Assembly: GCA_017398805.1 (NCBI GenBank)
Contig: JAFQEZ010000098.1
Span: 1-64,000, forward strand
Direction: 5' to 3'
DNA length: 64,000 nt
From: Bacteroidaceae bacterium
GTDB taxonomy: Bacteria; Bacteroidota; Bacteroidia; Bacteroidales; Bacteroidaceae
Shown here: positions 35,135-44,896 of the stretch, piece after piece
Position numbering within the stretch: position 1 is the stretch's first letter
Layout of the letters: every line of letters begins with the position of its first letter
Position numbers and translations under genes: made by a program
Notes under the pieces: generated by a model
The model's database searches: none
Seen by the model: only the letters and a program-made list of their open reading frames with translations
What the model was told of the DNA's origin: nothing

Positions 35135-36238
35135 ATGAAAAGGATATTGTTTGCAGTGGCACTGCTTTCAGTTACAGCATGCCACAAAGAGAAAGAGAAC
35201 GGCACACCGGCAACTGCACTGCCCGTGACAGTTTCGCTTCCTATCGTGAGAGAGATTACCCTGACCCGTGACTACCCCGGTTATCTTGCCGCAGATGCTA
35301 CCATCCCCGTAGTCGGGCGCGTGAACGGCACAATAACCAAACGCGGCTTCACCGCCGGACAGAGAGTGAAGAAAGGCGACATTCTTTTTGTGATAGAACC
35401 TACACTCTACAAGAATGCCGTAGAGCAGGCAACGGCATCGGTCAAGACTGCCCAGGCGGAACTTGAATATGCAAAAAGCAATTACGAGAGGATGAAGGTT
35501 GCTATCGGGCGCAATGCGGTGAGCCAGATTGAACTTCTGCAGGCAAAAAGCCGTGTGGAAAGCTGCGAAGCAGCACTTGAGAATGCAAAAGCAGCCTTGA
35601 GCACAGCAAAGACCAAGCTCGACTATTGTTATGTAAAAGCGCCTGCCGACGGTGCGGTAAGCCTTGAGAACTATCCTGTGGGTGCATATGTATCGGGCGA
35701 GATGAGCCCTGTGGAACTATGTAAACTATATAAGGATGATATCATGTATGCATTCTTTGAGATTACCGACAACCAGTGGCTCAAGAAGATACGGAAAGGG
35801 ACAGAGAGCATGGACCAGAGCGACATAACATTCACCATTGGTGAGGGAAAGGAGATTACACGTAAGGCAAAAATCGATTTCCTCTCCCCTGCCGTTGAGT
35901 TGAGCACAGGTACATTAAAAGTACGTGCAGAACTTGACAACAAGGACGGAATGCTCAAGCCGGGAAGCTACATCACGGTTACAATGCCATACGAAGAGAT
36001 AAAGGATGGCATGCTAGTGCTTGACGCCTCGATAGGTACCGACCAGTTGGGCAAATACCTGTATGTAGTGAACGATTCCAACAAGGTAGAGTACCGACGG
36101 ATAGATGTCGGTACGCTTGTGGATGATACCTTAAGGTTAGTTACTGACGGAATCGCCCCGAATGACCGCTATGTGACCGAAGCATTGCTCAAGGTGCGCA
36201 ACGGAATGCCAGTAAACCCTATTATGGACAAGAAATAA
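35135..36238 (+). CDS. RND efflux periplasmic adaptor lipoprotein (AcrA/MexA type)
   Basis: 367 aa from the ATG at 35135, giving lipobox SVTAC (Cys16); a start at 35108 overlapping the previous gene is in frame but would displace the signal peptide. Domains in order: first beta strand and barrel, biotinyl-lipoyl half ([22 protein letters not shown]), helical hairpin (about 90-155), second lipoyl half ([11 protein letters not shown]) and beta-barrel ([20 protein letters not shown]). It bridges the inner-membrane RND pump and the outer-membrane channel. The RND gene starts 7 bases downstream. Confidence 0.93.
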   Translation: MKRILFAVALLSVTACHKEKENGTPATALPVTVSLPIVREITLTRDYPGYLAADATIPVVGRVNGTITKRGFTAGQRVKKGDILFVIEPTLYKNAVEQATASVKTAQAELEYAKSNYERMKVAIGRNAVSQIELLQAKSRVESCEAALENAKAALSTAKTKLDYCYVKAPADGAVSLENYPVGAYVSGEMSPVELCKLYKDDIMYAFFEITDNQWLKKIRKGTESMDQSDITFTIGEGKEITRKAKIDFLSPAVELSTGTLKVRAELDNKDGMLKPGSYITVTMPYEEIKDGMLVLDASIGTDQLGKYLYVVNDSNKVEYRRIDVGTLVDDTLRLVTDGIAPNDRYVTEALLKVRNGMPVNPIMDKK

Positions 36239-36245
36239 AGGAACC

Positions 36246-39200
36246 ATGAAATTCTCCAGATTCTTCATAGAACGCCCGATATTCGCAACGGTACTGTCGC
36301 TGTTGCTGTTAGTGGCTGGAGGTGTGGCACTCTTTGTGCTGCCCATTGACCAATATCCATCCATCACTCCACCTACGGTACAGGTGACAGCCGTATACCC
36401 CGGTGCAAATGCCGAAACCATAGCACAGACCGTGGGAATACCCATTGAAGAGCAGGTAAACGGCGTAGACGGCATGCTCTACATGAGTTCGACATCGTCA
36501 TCATCGGGAACATACCAGCTGACCGTGACCTTTGAAGTTGGAACGGACATTGACATGGCAACCGTCCTTGTGCAGAACAGAGTCAACATCGCACTCAACT
36601 CGCTCCCCAGCGAGGTTATACAGCAAGGTGTTACGGTGCAGAAGCAATCGACCAACATCGTGCTTTTCATAACCTTGACAGGAAACGAGGAGTATGACCA
36701 GCTTTACCTATCAAACTATGCACAACTGCAGCTTGTCGACCAGCTGGCACGCACACCCGGAGTGGGCGGAATAAATATCATGGGCACGGGCAAATACTCC
36801 ATGCGCATATGGCTTGACCCTGAGGCCATGCGCATCCGAGGGATATCTCCTGCCGAGGTTTATCAAGCCATAAGCAAACAGAACCTTGCCATTTCGGCAG
36901 GATATGTGGGGCAGACACTCGATGCAAATGCCGACAACGCATTCCAATACACCCTTAATGTACAGGGACGTTTGCAGGACGCAACCGAGTTCGGGAACAT
37001 TGTCATACGCAACGACGGAGTGAACATGCTCCGCCTTAGCGACATTGCCACAATAGAGATAGGTAGCGAGACATACTCGGCATCATCGCGCCTGAAAGGG
37101 AAACCTACCGCAGCGCTTGCAGTATACCAGTCACCGGGCTCCAGTTCCCTTGCAGTCTCAAAGGCCGTAAGGGCAAAGATGGAGGAACTTGCCGAAGCAT
37201 TCCCTCCGGGTGTGGAGTACCAGATTGCACTTGATACCACCGATGTAGTGCGCAGTTCAATCCACGAGGTACTCTACACATTCCTTGAGACCACACTGCT
37301 TGTAGTGCTTGTAATATTCCTGTTCCTGCAGAACTGGAGGGCAACGCTCATCCCCTGTCTCACAATTCCCGTTTCGCTCATAGGAACATTGGCTGTGATG
37401 CAGTTGCTCGGATTCTCGATAAACACCCTTACCCTCTTCGGCCTTATCCTTGCTATAGCCATTGTGGTGGACGATGCCATAGTTGTCGTTGAGAATGCCA
37501 CACGAATTATCGACGAGGAGGGTCTGCCACCCCGCGAGGCTACAGAAAAGGCAATGGATGAGATTACGAGCCCCATCATAGGTGTCGTGCTTGTAATGCT
37601 GGCAGTGTTCATCCCAACTACCATGATAGGCGGCATTTCGGGAGAGCTGTACAAGCAGTTCGCCCTTACCATTGCCACTGCTACGCTGCTCAGCGGCTTC
37701 AACTCACTTACCCTTACCCCGGCGCTCAGCGCACTGTTGCTGCGCCCCACAAAAGAGAAAAAGGAGGGATGGTTCTTCCGCTGGTTCAACAAAGGATACG
37801 ATGCGATGCAGAGAGGATTCGACCGTGTTGTCGCATTCCTGTTGCGCAGGGCATGGATAGCAGCCCTTACATTCCTGGCAATGGTAGCTTTGGCAATATA
37901 CATGTTCATGCAGTGGCCCACAACATTCATTCCTGACGAGGACGACGGTTACTTCATTGTTAGTGTACAGCTTCCCCCTGCAAGTTCCCTGTCCAGAACC
38001 GAGGATGCCGCTAAGGAGATTGAAGCCATAATCGCGGAATATCCCGAAGTGAAGACCTTCATCAGCATCAGCGGATTCAGCATCCTGAACAGCGGCAGAC
38101 AGAGCAATGCTGCAAGCGTATTCGTTGTACTGAAGGATTGGAGCGAACGTAAGGAGAAAGGAGAATCGGCGGCAGCCATCGTGGAGAGATTCAACAAGGA
38201 GGCATATCTTAAAGTTCCACAGGCGCAGTGCTTTGCCTTTGTTCCACCGGCTATACCGGGTATCGGTAATGTGGGAGGCATGCAGATGCAGCTTGAAGAC
38301 CGCAAGGCACTTGGACTTGTGGAGTTGCAGAAAGCGGTAGAGGCACTACAGCTGAGTGCATCGGCAGAACGTGGTATTGCAGCCATGAACAGCTCTTTTG
38401 AGGCCGATGTGCCGCAATATTTCCTAAAGATAGACCGCGACAAGGCCATCTCAATGGGGCTTGACATGGGTGCGGTATTGTCGACACTGAGCTACTACAT
38501 GGGAGCGATGTATGTGAATGACTTCACACTGCTTGGACGTATATGGCAGGTAAAGATGGCAGCAGGAGAGAATAGCCAGAAGACAATCGAGAGCGTCATG
38601 CAGTTGAGTCTCTCCAACAATAAAGGCGAGATGGTCCCGTTCAGCAGTTTCGTTACGGCAGAGGAGATTCTTGGCAGTGACCAGCTGGTACGCTACAATA
38701 TGTACAACAGCGCAACTGTAACATGTAATGCCGCTCCGGGATACAGTTCGGGCGAGGTGATGCAGGAGGTTTCGGCACTATTCAAGGAGCAGTTGGGCGA
38801 AGAGTTCGGATATGAATGGACAGGAGTCGCATATCAGGAGCAGACGGCAGGAAAGAACACTGTCGTGATATTCGGACTTGCCCTGCTTGTTGCATTTCTG
38901 GTACTCGCGGCACAGTATGAGAGCTGGACCAGCCCTATTGCGGCGATAATGGGTGTACCTATCGCACTGCTCGGTGCAATCGTAGGATGTTGGCTTGCCG
39001 ACATTCCGGTGAGCATATATACCGAAATCGGAATAATCCTGCTCATAGCACTCAGCGCAAAAAACGGAATCCTTATAGTAGAGTTCGCGCGCGACTACCG
39101 TGCTGCAGGAAAGGATATACGTTTCAGTGCGTCGGAGGCAGCACATGTGCGTCTGCGTCCCATCCTGATGACATCGCTCTCGTTCGTGATCGGTGTGATG

Positions 39201-39368
39201 CCGCTGCTCTTCGCCAGCGGTGCAGGAGCAGGAGCCCGTCTGTCACTTGGTGCAGCAGTCGTATTCGGAATGTTGCTGAATACCGTCATTGCAACACTTT
39301 ACATCCCCAACTGGTACGAGTGGATGCAGAGAGCTGAGGAGAGTGGAAAACGGAAAACGGAAAGGTGA
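36246..39368 (+). CDS. RND efflux transporter (AcrB/HAE1 family)
   Basis: 1040-aa inner-membrane proton-driven pump for hydrophobic or amphiphilic compounds. Twelve transmembrane segments are apparent, with two large periplasmic loops. The N-terminus [21 protein letters not shown] is typical of HAE1. The TM4 proton-relay pair is Asp409-Asp410 ([19 protein letters not shown]). The length matches AcrB. The last residues (SGKRKTER) are encoded by short purine-rich repeats that continue past the stop, suggesting a repeat-derived tail. Drug specificity cannot be told; no regulator gene is adjacent. Confidence 0.95.
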   Translation: MKFSRFFIERPIFATVLSLLLLVAGGVALFVLPIDQYPSITPPTVQVTAVYPGANAETIAQTVGIPIEEQVNGVDGMLYMSSTSSSSGTYQLTVTFEVGTDIDMATVLVQNRVNIALNSLPSEVIQQGVTVQKQSTNIVLFITLTGNEEYDQLYLSNYAQLQLVDQLARTPGVGGINIMGTGKYSMRIWLDPEAMRIRGISPAEVYQAISKQNLAISAGYVGQTLDANADNAFQYTLNVQGRLQDATEFGNIVIRNDGVNMLRLSDIATIEIGSETYSASSRLKGKPTAALAVYQSPGSSSLAVSKAVRAKMEELAEAFPPGVEYQIALDTTDVVRSSIHEVLYTFLETTLLVVLVIFLFLQNWRATLIPCLTIPVSLIGTLAVMQLLGFSINTLTLFGLILAIAIVVDDAIVVVENATRIIDEEGLPPREATEKAMDEITSPIIGVVLVMLAVFIPTTMIGGISGELYKQFALTIATATLLSGFNSLTLTPALSALLLRPTKEKKEGWFFRWFNKGYDAMQRGFDRVVAFLLRRAWIAALTFLAMVALAIYMFMQWPTTFIPDEDDGYFIVSVQLPPASSLSRTEDAAKEIEAIIAEYPEVKTFISISGFSILNSGRQSNAASVFVVLKDWSERKEKGESAAAIVERFNKEAYLKVPQAQCFAFVPPAIPGIGNVGGMQMQLEDRKALGLVELQKAVEALQLSASAERGIAAMNSSFEADVPQYFLKIDRDKAISMGLDMGAVLSTLSYYMGAMYVNDFTLLGRIWQVKMAAGENSQKTIESVMQLSLSNNKGEMVPFSSFVTAEEILGSDQLVRYNMYNSATVTCNAAPGYSSGEVMQEVSALFKEQLGEEFGYEWTGVAYQEQTAGKNTVVIFGLALLVAFLVLAAQYESWTSPIAAIMGVPIALLGAIVGCWLADIPVSIYTEIGIILLIALSAKNGILIVEFARDYRAAGKDIRFSASEAAHVRLRPILMTSLSFVIGVMPLLFASGAGAGARLSLGAAVVFGMLLNTVIATLYIPNWYEWMQRAEESGKRKTER

Positions 39369-39386
39369 AAACTGAAAGGTGAAAGC
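39347..39386 (+). repeat. Short purine-rich direct repeats at the RND gene end
   Basis: Tandem copies of GGAAAAC and then GGTGAAA run across the stop codon at 39366-39368 (positions about 39347-39386). They encode the basic C-terminal tail of the RND protein. Confidence 0.5.
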
Positions 39387-39458
39387 TTGTGCCGATGTTA
39401 TCAAAGTGGAAAATTTAAAACGATGATAACCGGAATCATAAAAAACGAGAACTTCAAT

Positions 39459-39489
39459 AAAAAATATCGGCGATTGCCGATATTTTTTA
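39459..39489 (+). terminator. Terminator of the RND efflux operon
   Basis: Perfect 13-bp stem (39459-39471 with 39476-39488) with a GATT loop; the A-rich 5' arm and T-rich 3' arm give a clear U tract. It is 91 bases after the RND stop. Confidence 0.85.
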
Positions 39490-39499
39490 TACAGTTTAC

Positions 39500-39507
39500 T
39501 ATATTTG
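39500..39507 (+). promoter_or_regulatory. -7 box for the GH130 gene
   Basis: TATATTTG, 43 bases before the GH130 start and just past the RND terminator. The best -33 TTG (39474-39476) lies inside the terminator with a rather long 23-base spacing. Confidence 0.5.
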
Positions 39508-39550
39508 CAATAGAGATTCAAAACAGGAACAACACAAAAAACATAAAACC

Positions 39551-40519
39551 ATGAACGAAAAGATCAATATGCCTTGGGAAGAGCGTCCCGAAGGATGCAA
39601 GGATGTAATGTGGCGCTACTCTAAGAACCCGGTCATTGACCGCTACGCTATTCCCACATCGAACAGCATCTTCAACAGCGCTGTCGTACCATTCAAGGAT
39701 GGATATGCAGGCGTATTCCGTTGCGACAACAAGGCTGTGCAGATGAACATCTTTGCCGGATTCAGCAAGGATGGTATAAATTGGGAGATTGAACATGAAC
39801 CCATCGTATTCAAGGCCGGCAACACAGATATGATTGAGTCGGAGTACAAATACGACCCCCGTGTGACATGGATTGAAGACCGTTACTGGATTACATGGTG
39901 CAACGGCTATCATGGACCTACCATCGGTATCGCTTATACATTCGACTTCAAGGAGTTTTTCCAGTGCGAGAATGCATTCCTGCCATTCAACCGCAACGGA
40001 GTACTTTTCCCACAGAAGATAAACGGCAAGTATGCAATGCTGAGCCGCCCGAGCGACAACGGACACACACCTTTCGGTGACATATATATCAGTTTCAGTC
40101 CCGACATGAAGTACTGGGGAGAGCACCGTTGCGTCATGAAGGTGACCCCGTTCCCCGAGAGTGCATGGCAGTGTACAAAAATAGGTGCAGGCTCTGTACC
40201 CATCCTCACCGATGAGGGTTGGTTGCTGTTCTACCATGGTGTAATCACCACCTGCAACGGTTTCCGCTATTCAATGGGTGCGGCACTGCTTGACAAAGAT
40301 GACCCGACCAAGGTTCTCTACCGCACAAGACCATACTTGCTTGCCCCTGCAGCGCCTTATGAACTTGCCGGTGACGTACCGAACGTGGTATTCCCGTGCG
40401 CAGCGCTGAACGAAGGTGACAAGGTCGCCGTGTATTACGGTGCTGCCGACACAGTTGTAGGCATGGCGTTCGGATATATCTCGGAAATCATTGATTTTAT
40501 GAAGAAGAACAGCATCTGA
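39551..40519 (+). CDS. GH130 family beta-mannosyl phosphorylase/hydrolase
   Basis: 322-aa cytoplasmic protein (no signal peptide) of glycoside hydrolase family 130, whose members phosphorolyse beta-linked mannosides to mannose-1-phosphate. Propeller-type motifs are seen: [20 protein letters not shown] at the start, the [16 protein letters not shown] region holding the catalytic Asp typical of GH130, and the [15 protein letters not shown] ending. The sequence looks most like the subgroup that acts on mannosyl-1,4-beta-N-acetylglucosamine or mannosyl-glucose; this subgroup call is an inference. It is a single-gene unit between two terminators but fits the mannose theme of the 21.5-28.6 kb cluster. 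Confidence 0.88.
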   Translation: MNEKINMPWEERPEGCKDVMWRYSKNPVIDRYAIPTSNSIFNSAVVPFKDGYAGVFRCDNKAVQMNIFAGFSKDGINWEIEHEPIVFKAGNTDMIESEYKYDPRVTWIEDRYWITWCNGYHGPTIGIAYTFDFKEFFQCENAFLPFNRNGVLFPQKINGKYAMLSRPSDNGHTPFGDIYISFSPDMKYWGEHRCVMKVTPFPESAWQCTKIGAGSVPILTDEGWLLFYHGVITTCNGFRYSMGAALLDKDDPTKVLYRTRPYLLAPAAPYELAGDVPNVVFPCAALNEGDKVAVYYGAADTVVGMAFGYISEIIDFMKKNSI

Positions 40520-40540
40520 CAAGAACATGCATAACAGACC

Positions 40541-40580
40541 GGGCGCAGTGGACTACAATGGTTCCCTGCGCCCTTTGTTT
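40541..40580 (+). terminator. Terminator of the GH130 gene
   Basis: 8-bp GC-rich stem (40541-40548 with 40566-40573) with a 17-base loop and a T-rich tail, 21 bases past the stop. Confidence 0.75.
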
Positions 40581-40633
40581 TATTAAAAAACAATAATCTT
40601 CATTATATTTTCTTTTATTCAAAAATTATTGCT

Positions 40634-40670
40634 TAAGTTTGCTAATGGCTTTCTGAAATGCTCAGAAACC
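40634..40670 (+). promoter_or_regulatory. -7 box and leader hairpin of mutA
   Basis: TAAGTTTG at 40634-40641 fits TAnnTTTG. A small hairpin follows (TTTCTGA at 40650-40656 pairing with TCAGAAA at 40662-40668), ending about 38 bases before the mutA ATG. No cobalamin-riboswitch features are apparent. Confidence 0.45.
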
Positions 40671-40707
40671 GAGACAGACATTATTGAACCAGCCAATATT
40701 ACTGAAC

Positions 40708-42555
40708 ATGGAAAAAGAGAGGCTTTTTAGCGAATTCTCGCCTGTATCGACAGAGAATTGGAAAAACAAGATTGTTGAGGACCTCAAGGGTGCCGACTAC
40801 GACAAGAAGATGATTTGGAAAACCGGAGAGGGGTTCAACGTAAACCCGTTCTACCGCAAGGAAGATCTCCCCGAAGGATGCACAGTGGCAGCTCCGGGAG
40901 AGTTCCCTTATACACGCGGCAACAGCGGCTGCAACAATTGGCTCATACGCCAAAGTATTGATGTGCCTACCGCAGAGGAGGCCAATGCAAAGGCCAAAAA
41001 GATGATTGGAGACGGAGTCACATCCGTTCTCTTCAGAGTACACGGCAAGATGGTGACACCGGAGTATATCCCAACCCTGCTCGACGGAATCGATGCAGAG
41101 AAAGTTGAACTGAACTTCAACGTGTGCGTGGGAAAGGTAAAGGTTTTTACAGTACAGTTGGTTGAATACTTCAAACAACGCGGTTTTGACCTTGAAACCG
41201 TGCGCGGTGCGATAGAATACGACCCAATAGGCAAGGAGCTGCTTGCCGGAAAGGTTATTGATGATTATGCCTCTGTAATAAAAGAACTTGTAACCACACT
41301 TGAGGAGTTGCCCAAATACCGTTGCGTTGCTGTCAACAGCGCGAAGTTGTGCGATGCCGGAGCATACATAACACAGGAACTTGCATATGCTCTCGCATGG
41401 GGTAATGAGTACATGAACGCTGCAACGGAAGCAGGCATTGCTGCCGGCAAAGCAGCAAAGAGCATCAAGTTCAACATGGGAATCTCAAGCAATTTCTTTA
41501 TGGAGATTGCGAAATTCCGTGCAGCGCGCATGTTGTGGGCAAGGATTGTGGAGCAATACAACCCTGAATGCAAATGCGCATGCAAGATGATGATACACGC
41601 CGAGACTTCAAGGTTTAACCTCACGCTTTTCGACTCTTATGTAAATATGTTACGCACACAGACCGAGGCCATGAGTGCAGCCATTGCCGGAGTCGAAGCA
41701 ATAACCGTGACACCTTATGACTCGGTATACGAAACTCCTACAGAGTTTGCCGAGCGCATAGCAAAGAACCAGCAGCTGATTCTCAAGCATGAAAGCCATC
41801 TTGACAAGGTTGCCGACCCTGCCGGAGGTTCATACTACATCGAGAGCCTCACAGCATCGATTGCCGCCGAAGCATGGAAGCAGTTCCTTGCAATAGAGGA
41901 GGCCGGAGGCTTCCACAAAGCGGTAAAGGAGGGCAAGGTAAAAGCAGATATCGAGGGTGCAGGGGACAGCCGCCGTACAGCACTTGCAAAACGCAAGGAG
42001 ATTCTTCTCGGCACAAACCAGTATCCTAACTTCGGTGAAACAAGCGAAGGCAAGCGACCTGCGGGAAAGAGTTGCGGATGCGGATGCCACAGCCATGAGG
42101 GCGAAGGCAACACACTTGCAATCAAGCGCCTTGGCGAAGAGTTCGAGCAGTTGCGCCTTGCCACCGAAGAGAGCGGACGTCGTCCGAAGGCATTCATGCT
42201 CACCATCGGCAACCTGGCGATGCGTCAGGCAAGAGCGCAGTTCTCATGCAACTTCCTTGCAGCTGCCGGATATGAGGTTATCGACAACCTCGGTTTCAAG
42301 AGCGTAGAAGAGGGCGTTGCGGCTGCTATGGAAGCAAAAGCAGACATTGTTGTAATATGTTCAAGCGATGACGAGTATGCCGAATATGCAATTCCGGCAT
42401 TCAAAGCCGTGGCAGGCAAGGCGATATTCATTGTTGCCGGTGCACCTGCTTGCAGCGAGGAGCTGCAGAAGGCAGGTATCGAGAACTTCATACATGTGAG
42501 AGTGAATGTGCTTGAGACGCTCAAAGCGTTGAATGCAAAGTTGGGTATCAAGTAA
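40708..42555 (+). CDS. mutA: Methylmalonyl-CoA mutase small (beta) subunit
   Basis: 615 aa from the ATG at 40708; an in-frame TTG at 40684 is a less likely start. It is the structural partner of MutB in the heterodimer converting succinyl-CoA and (R)-methylmalonyl-CoA, part of the succinate-propionate pathway. The TIM-barrel domain has the mutase signature [25 protein letters not shown]. The C-terminal flavodoxin-like domain (from about residue 490) lacks the DxHxxG cobalamin-binding motif, as expected for the non-catalytic subunit. The linker carries a compact Cys/His cluster, CGCGCHSH (Cys456, Cys458, Cys460, His461, His463), an unusual feature possibly binding metal. mutB starts 15 bases downstream. 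Confidence 0.95.
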   Translation: MEKERLFSEFSPVSTENWKNKIVEDLKGADYDKKMIWKTGEGFNVNPFYRKEDLPEGCTVAAPGEFPYTRGNSGCNNWLIRQSIDVPTAEEANAKAKKMIGDGVTSVLFRVHGKMVTPEYIPTLLDGIDAEKVELNFNVCVGKVKVFTVQLVEYFKQRGFDLETVRGAIEYDPIGKELLAGKVIDDYASVIKELVTTLEELPKYRCVAVNSAKLCDAGAYITQELAYALAWGNEYMNAATEAGIAAGKAAKSIKFNMGISSNFFMEIAKFRAARMLWARIVEQYNPECKCACKMMIHAETSRFNLTLFDSYVNMLRTQTEAMSAAIAGVEAITVTPYDSVYETPTEFAERIAKNQQLILKHESHLDKVADPAGGSYYIESLTASIAAEAWKQFLAIEEAGGFHKAVKEGKVKADIEGAGDSRRTALAKRKEILLGTNQYPNFGETSEGKRPAGKSCGCGCHSHEGEGNTLAIKRLGEEFEQLRLATEESGRRPKAFMLTIGNLAMRQARAQFSCNFLAAAGYEVIDNLGFKSVEEGVAAAMEAKADIVVICSSDDEYAEYAIPAFKAVAGKAIFIVAGAPACSEELQKAGIENFIHVRVNVLETLKALNAKLGIK

Positions 42556-42570
42556 CAAAGACGCGTAGCC

Positions 42571-44712
42571 ATGAGAAAAGATTTCAGAAACATAGATATA
42601 TTCGGTGCAGCTACAAACGCTTCATGCTGCACAAATGCTACAGGCAACAGTAATGATATTTGGGAAACACCTGAGCAGATTAAGGTAAAGCCTGTTTATA
42701 CAGCAGAGGATCTCAAGGAGATGGAGCATCTTGACTATGCAGCCGGCATTCCGCCGTTCCTGCGTGGTCCATATTCGATGATGTATGTGTTCCGTCCTTG
42801 GACAATACGCCAGTACGCAGGATTCTCTACCGCCGAGGAGAGCAACGCCTTCTACCGCCGTAACCTTGCGTCGGGCCAAAAAGGACTTTCTGTTGCGTTC
42901 GACCTCCCTACACACCGCGGCTACAACCCCGACAACGAACGTGTAGTGGGCGATGTGGGCAAGGCAGGTGTATCAATCTGCTGCATGGAGAACATGGAGC
43001 AGCTCTTTGACGGTATCCCGTTGAACAAGATGTCGGTATCAATGACCATGAACGGCGCTGTACTTCCGGTGCTCGCATTCTACATCAACGCGGCGCTTGA
43101 GCAGGGTGCAAAGCTTGAGGAGATGGCAGGAACCATACAGAACGACATCCTCAAGGAGTTCATGGTGCGCAACACCTACATTTACCCGCCTGCATTCTCA
43201 ATGCGCATAATCGGCGATATCTTTGCGTACACATCACAGAAGATGCCTAAGTTCAACTCAATATCAATCAGCGGTTACCACATGCAGGAGGCCGGTGCAT
43301 CGGCCGACATCGAACTTGCATACACGCTTGCCGATGGTCTTGAGTATGTACGCACGGGTGTTGAGGCCGGCATTGACATCGATGCATTTGCACCACGTCT
43401 CTCTTTCTTCTGGGGAATAGGCATGAACCCGTTCATGGAGATAGCCAAGATGCGCGCGGCACGTATGCTTTGGGCAAAAATCATAAAACAGTTCAACCCT
43501 AAGAATCCGAAGTCTATGGCACTGCGTACACACTGCCAGACATCGGGTTGGTCGCTCACCGAGCAGGATCCGTTCAACAATGTGGGCCGTACCGTCATAG
43601 AGGCAATGAGCGCAGCCATGGGACACACACAGTCACTTCACACGAACGCGCTTGATGAGGCAATCGCATTGCCTACGGACTTTTCGGCACGTATTGCCCG
43701 CAACACGCAGATTTACCTTCAGGAGGAGACAAACATATGCCGCGTTGTAGACCCGTGGGGCGGTTCATACTATGTAGAGAGCCTGACAAAGGAGATTGCC
43801 GACAAGGCATGGAAACTCATCCAGGAGATTGAAGAACTCGGCGGCATGGCTAAGGCTATCGAGACAGGTATTCCAAAGATGCGCATCGAGGAGGCTGCTG
43901 CACGAACACAGGCACGTATCGACAGCGGCAGACAGGTGATCGTGGGCACAAACGCATATTGCCTTGCCGAGGAGGAGCCTATCGATATCCTTGAGATTGA
44001 CAACACAGCCGTGCGCGAGGAACAGCTGGCAGCAATCGCACGCAACAGAGCATCGCGCGATGAGCAAGCCGTCAAGGATGCACTTGCAAAGATAACAGAG
44101 TATGCACGCACAGGAGAGGGCAATCTTTTGGAAGCAGCAGTCGAGGCAGCACATGTACGTGCGACTTTGGGAGAAATTTCGGACGCTTGCGAGGAGGTCG
44201 CAGGACGTTACAAGGCAATAATCAGGACTATTTCGGGTGTGTATTCAGCAGAAAGCAGGAACGACGAGAACTTTGAGAAGGCTTGCCGTTTGACAGAAGA
44301 GTTTGCAAAGAGAGAGGGCCGTCGTCCTCGAGTAATGATTGCCAAGATGGGCCAGGACGGACATGACCGCGGTGCAAAGGTTGTTGCGACAGGTTATGCC
44401 GACTGTGGTTTCGATGTGGATATGGGCATGCTGTTCCAGACACCGGCAGAGGTTGCACGTCAGGCTGTGGAGAACGATGTACATGCAGTGGGCGTATCTT
44501 CACTCGCAGCAGGACACAAGACCCTTGTTCCGCAGCTTATTGAGGAACTTGAAAAACTCGGTCGAGGCGATATTATGGTATTTGCAGGCGGTGTAATCCC
44601 TGCACAGGATTATGACTTCCTCTACAAAGCCGGCGTTGTAGGTATCTTCGGTCCGGGAACAAGCGTATCGAAGGCAGCCTGTGAACTGATGAACATATTG
44701 CTGGAAGAGTAA
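42571..44712 (+). CDS. mutB: Methylmalonyl-CoA mutase large (alpha) subunit, AdoCbl-dependent
   Basis: 713-aa catalytic subunit using adenosylcobalamin. The N-terminal TIM barrel includes [23 protein letters not shown], the substrate-binding and catalytic region. The family signature [26 protein letters not shown] follows. The C-terminal B12-binding domain has the base-off motif DGHDRG, with His598 as lower axial cobalt ligand, followed by the conserved SLAAGHKTL and AGGVIP. Length is typical. It forms a two-gene operon with mutA; no epimerase or meaB-type GTPase is seen in the window. Confidence 0.97.
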   Translation: MRKDFRNIDIFGAATNASCCTNATGNSNDIWETPEQIKVKPVYTAEDLKEMEHLDYAAGIPPFLRGPYSMMYVFRPWTIRQYAGFSTAEESNAFYRRNLASGQKGLSVAFDLPTHRGYNPDNERVVGDVGKAGVSICCMENMEQLFDGIPLNKMSVSMTMNGAVLPVLAFYINAALEQGAKLEEMAGTIQNDILKEFMVRNTYIYPPAFSMRIIGDIFAYTSQKMPKFNSISISGYHMQEAGASADIELAYTLADGLEYVRTGVEAGIDIDAFAPRLSFFWGIGMNPFMEIAKMRAARMLWAKIIKQFNPKNPKSMALRTHCQTSGWSLTEQDPFNNVGRTVIEAMSAAMGHTQSLHTNALDEAIALPTDFSARIARNTQIYLQEETNICRVVDPWGGSYYVESLTKEIADKAWKLIQEIEELGGMAKAIETGIPKMRIEEAAARTQARIDSGRQVIVGTNAYCLAEEEPIDILEIDNTAVREEQLAAIARNRASRDEQAVKDALAKITEYARTGEGNLLEAAVEAAHVRATLGEISDACEEVAGRYKAIIRTISGVYSAESRNDENFEKACRLTEEFAKREGRRPRVMIAKMGQDGHDRGAKVVATGYADCGFDVDMGMLFQTPAEVARQAVENDVHAVGVSSLAAGHKTLVPQLIEELEKLGRGDIMVFAGGVIPAQDYDFLYKAGVVGIFGPGTSVSKAACELMNILLEE

Positions 44713-44718
44713 GAAACC

Positions 44719-44812
44719 GTTTAAATTTCTAAAAAGTATTTTCTTATAGAAGCGGGTTTCGTCTATTTCACTATTTTTGCTCTATAAAAAATTGGGCGAT
44801 ATAAATTTAAAC
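44719..44812. repeat. Perfect 10-bp inverted repeat flanking the topB promoter-like box
   Basis: GTTTAAATTT at 44719-44728 is mirrored by AAATTTAAAC at 44803-44812, on both sides of TATTTTTG at 44772-44779. A second pair, GAAACC (44713-44718) and GGTTTC (44755-44760), overlaps. They could be operator half-sites or part of an RNA fold. Confidence 0.4.
44772..44779 (+). promoter_or_regulatory. Candidate -7 box upstream of topB
   Basis: TATTTTTG fits TAnnTTTG, 118 bases upstream of topB. No good -33 element is visible, so it is moderate evidence. Confidence 0.35.
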
Positions 44813-44848
44813 AGATTCTAATAATAGAAACATAATTGAAATTAGATA

Positions 44849-44880
44849 AATGGTAGGGGTTCGGCTCCTACCATTTTATC
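44849..44880 (+). terminator. Terminator-like hairpin in the topB leader
   Basis: 9-bp stem (44851-44859 with 44865-44873, one G-T pair) with loop TTCGG and a TTTT tail ends about 20 bases before topB. It may terminate mutAB transcription 140 bases past its stop, or act as a topB attenuator if the box at 44772 is used. Confidence 0.65.
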
Positions 44881-44896
44881 GGGAACAAGATAGATA

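Noticed and set aside
40574..40707. Cobalamin riboswitch before mutA
   Set aside because: The leader is only about 60 bases after the promoter-like box and holds one small hairpin, too short for the riboswitch.
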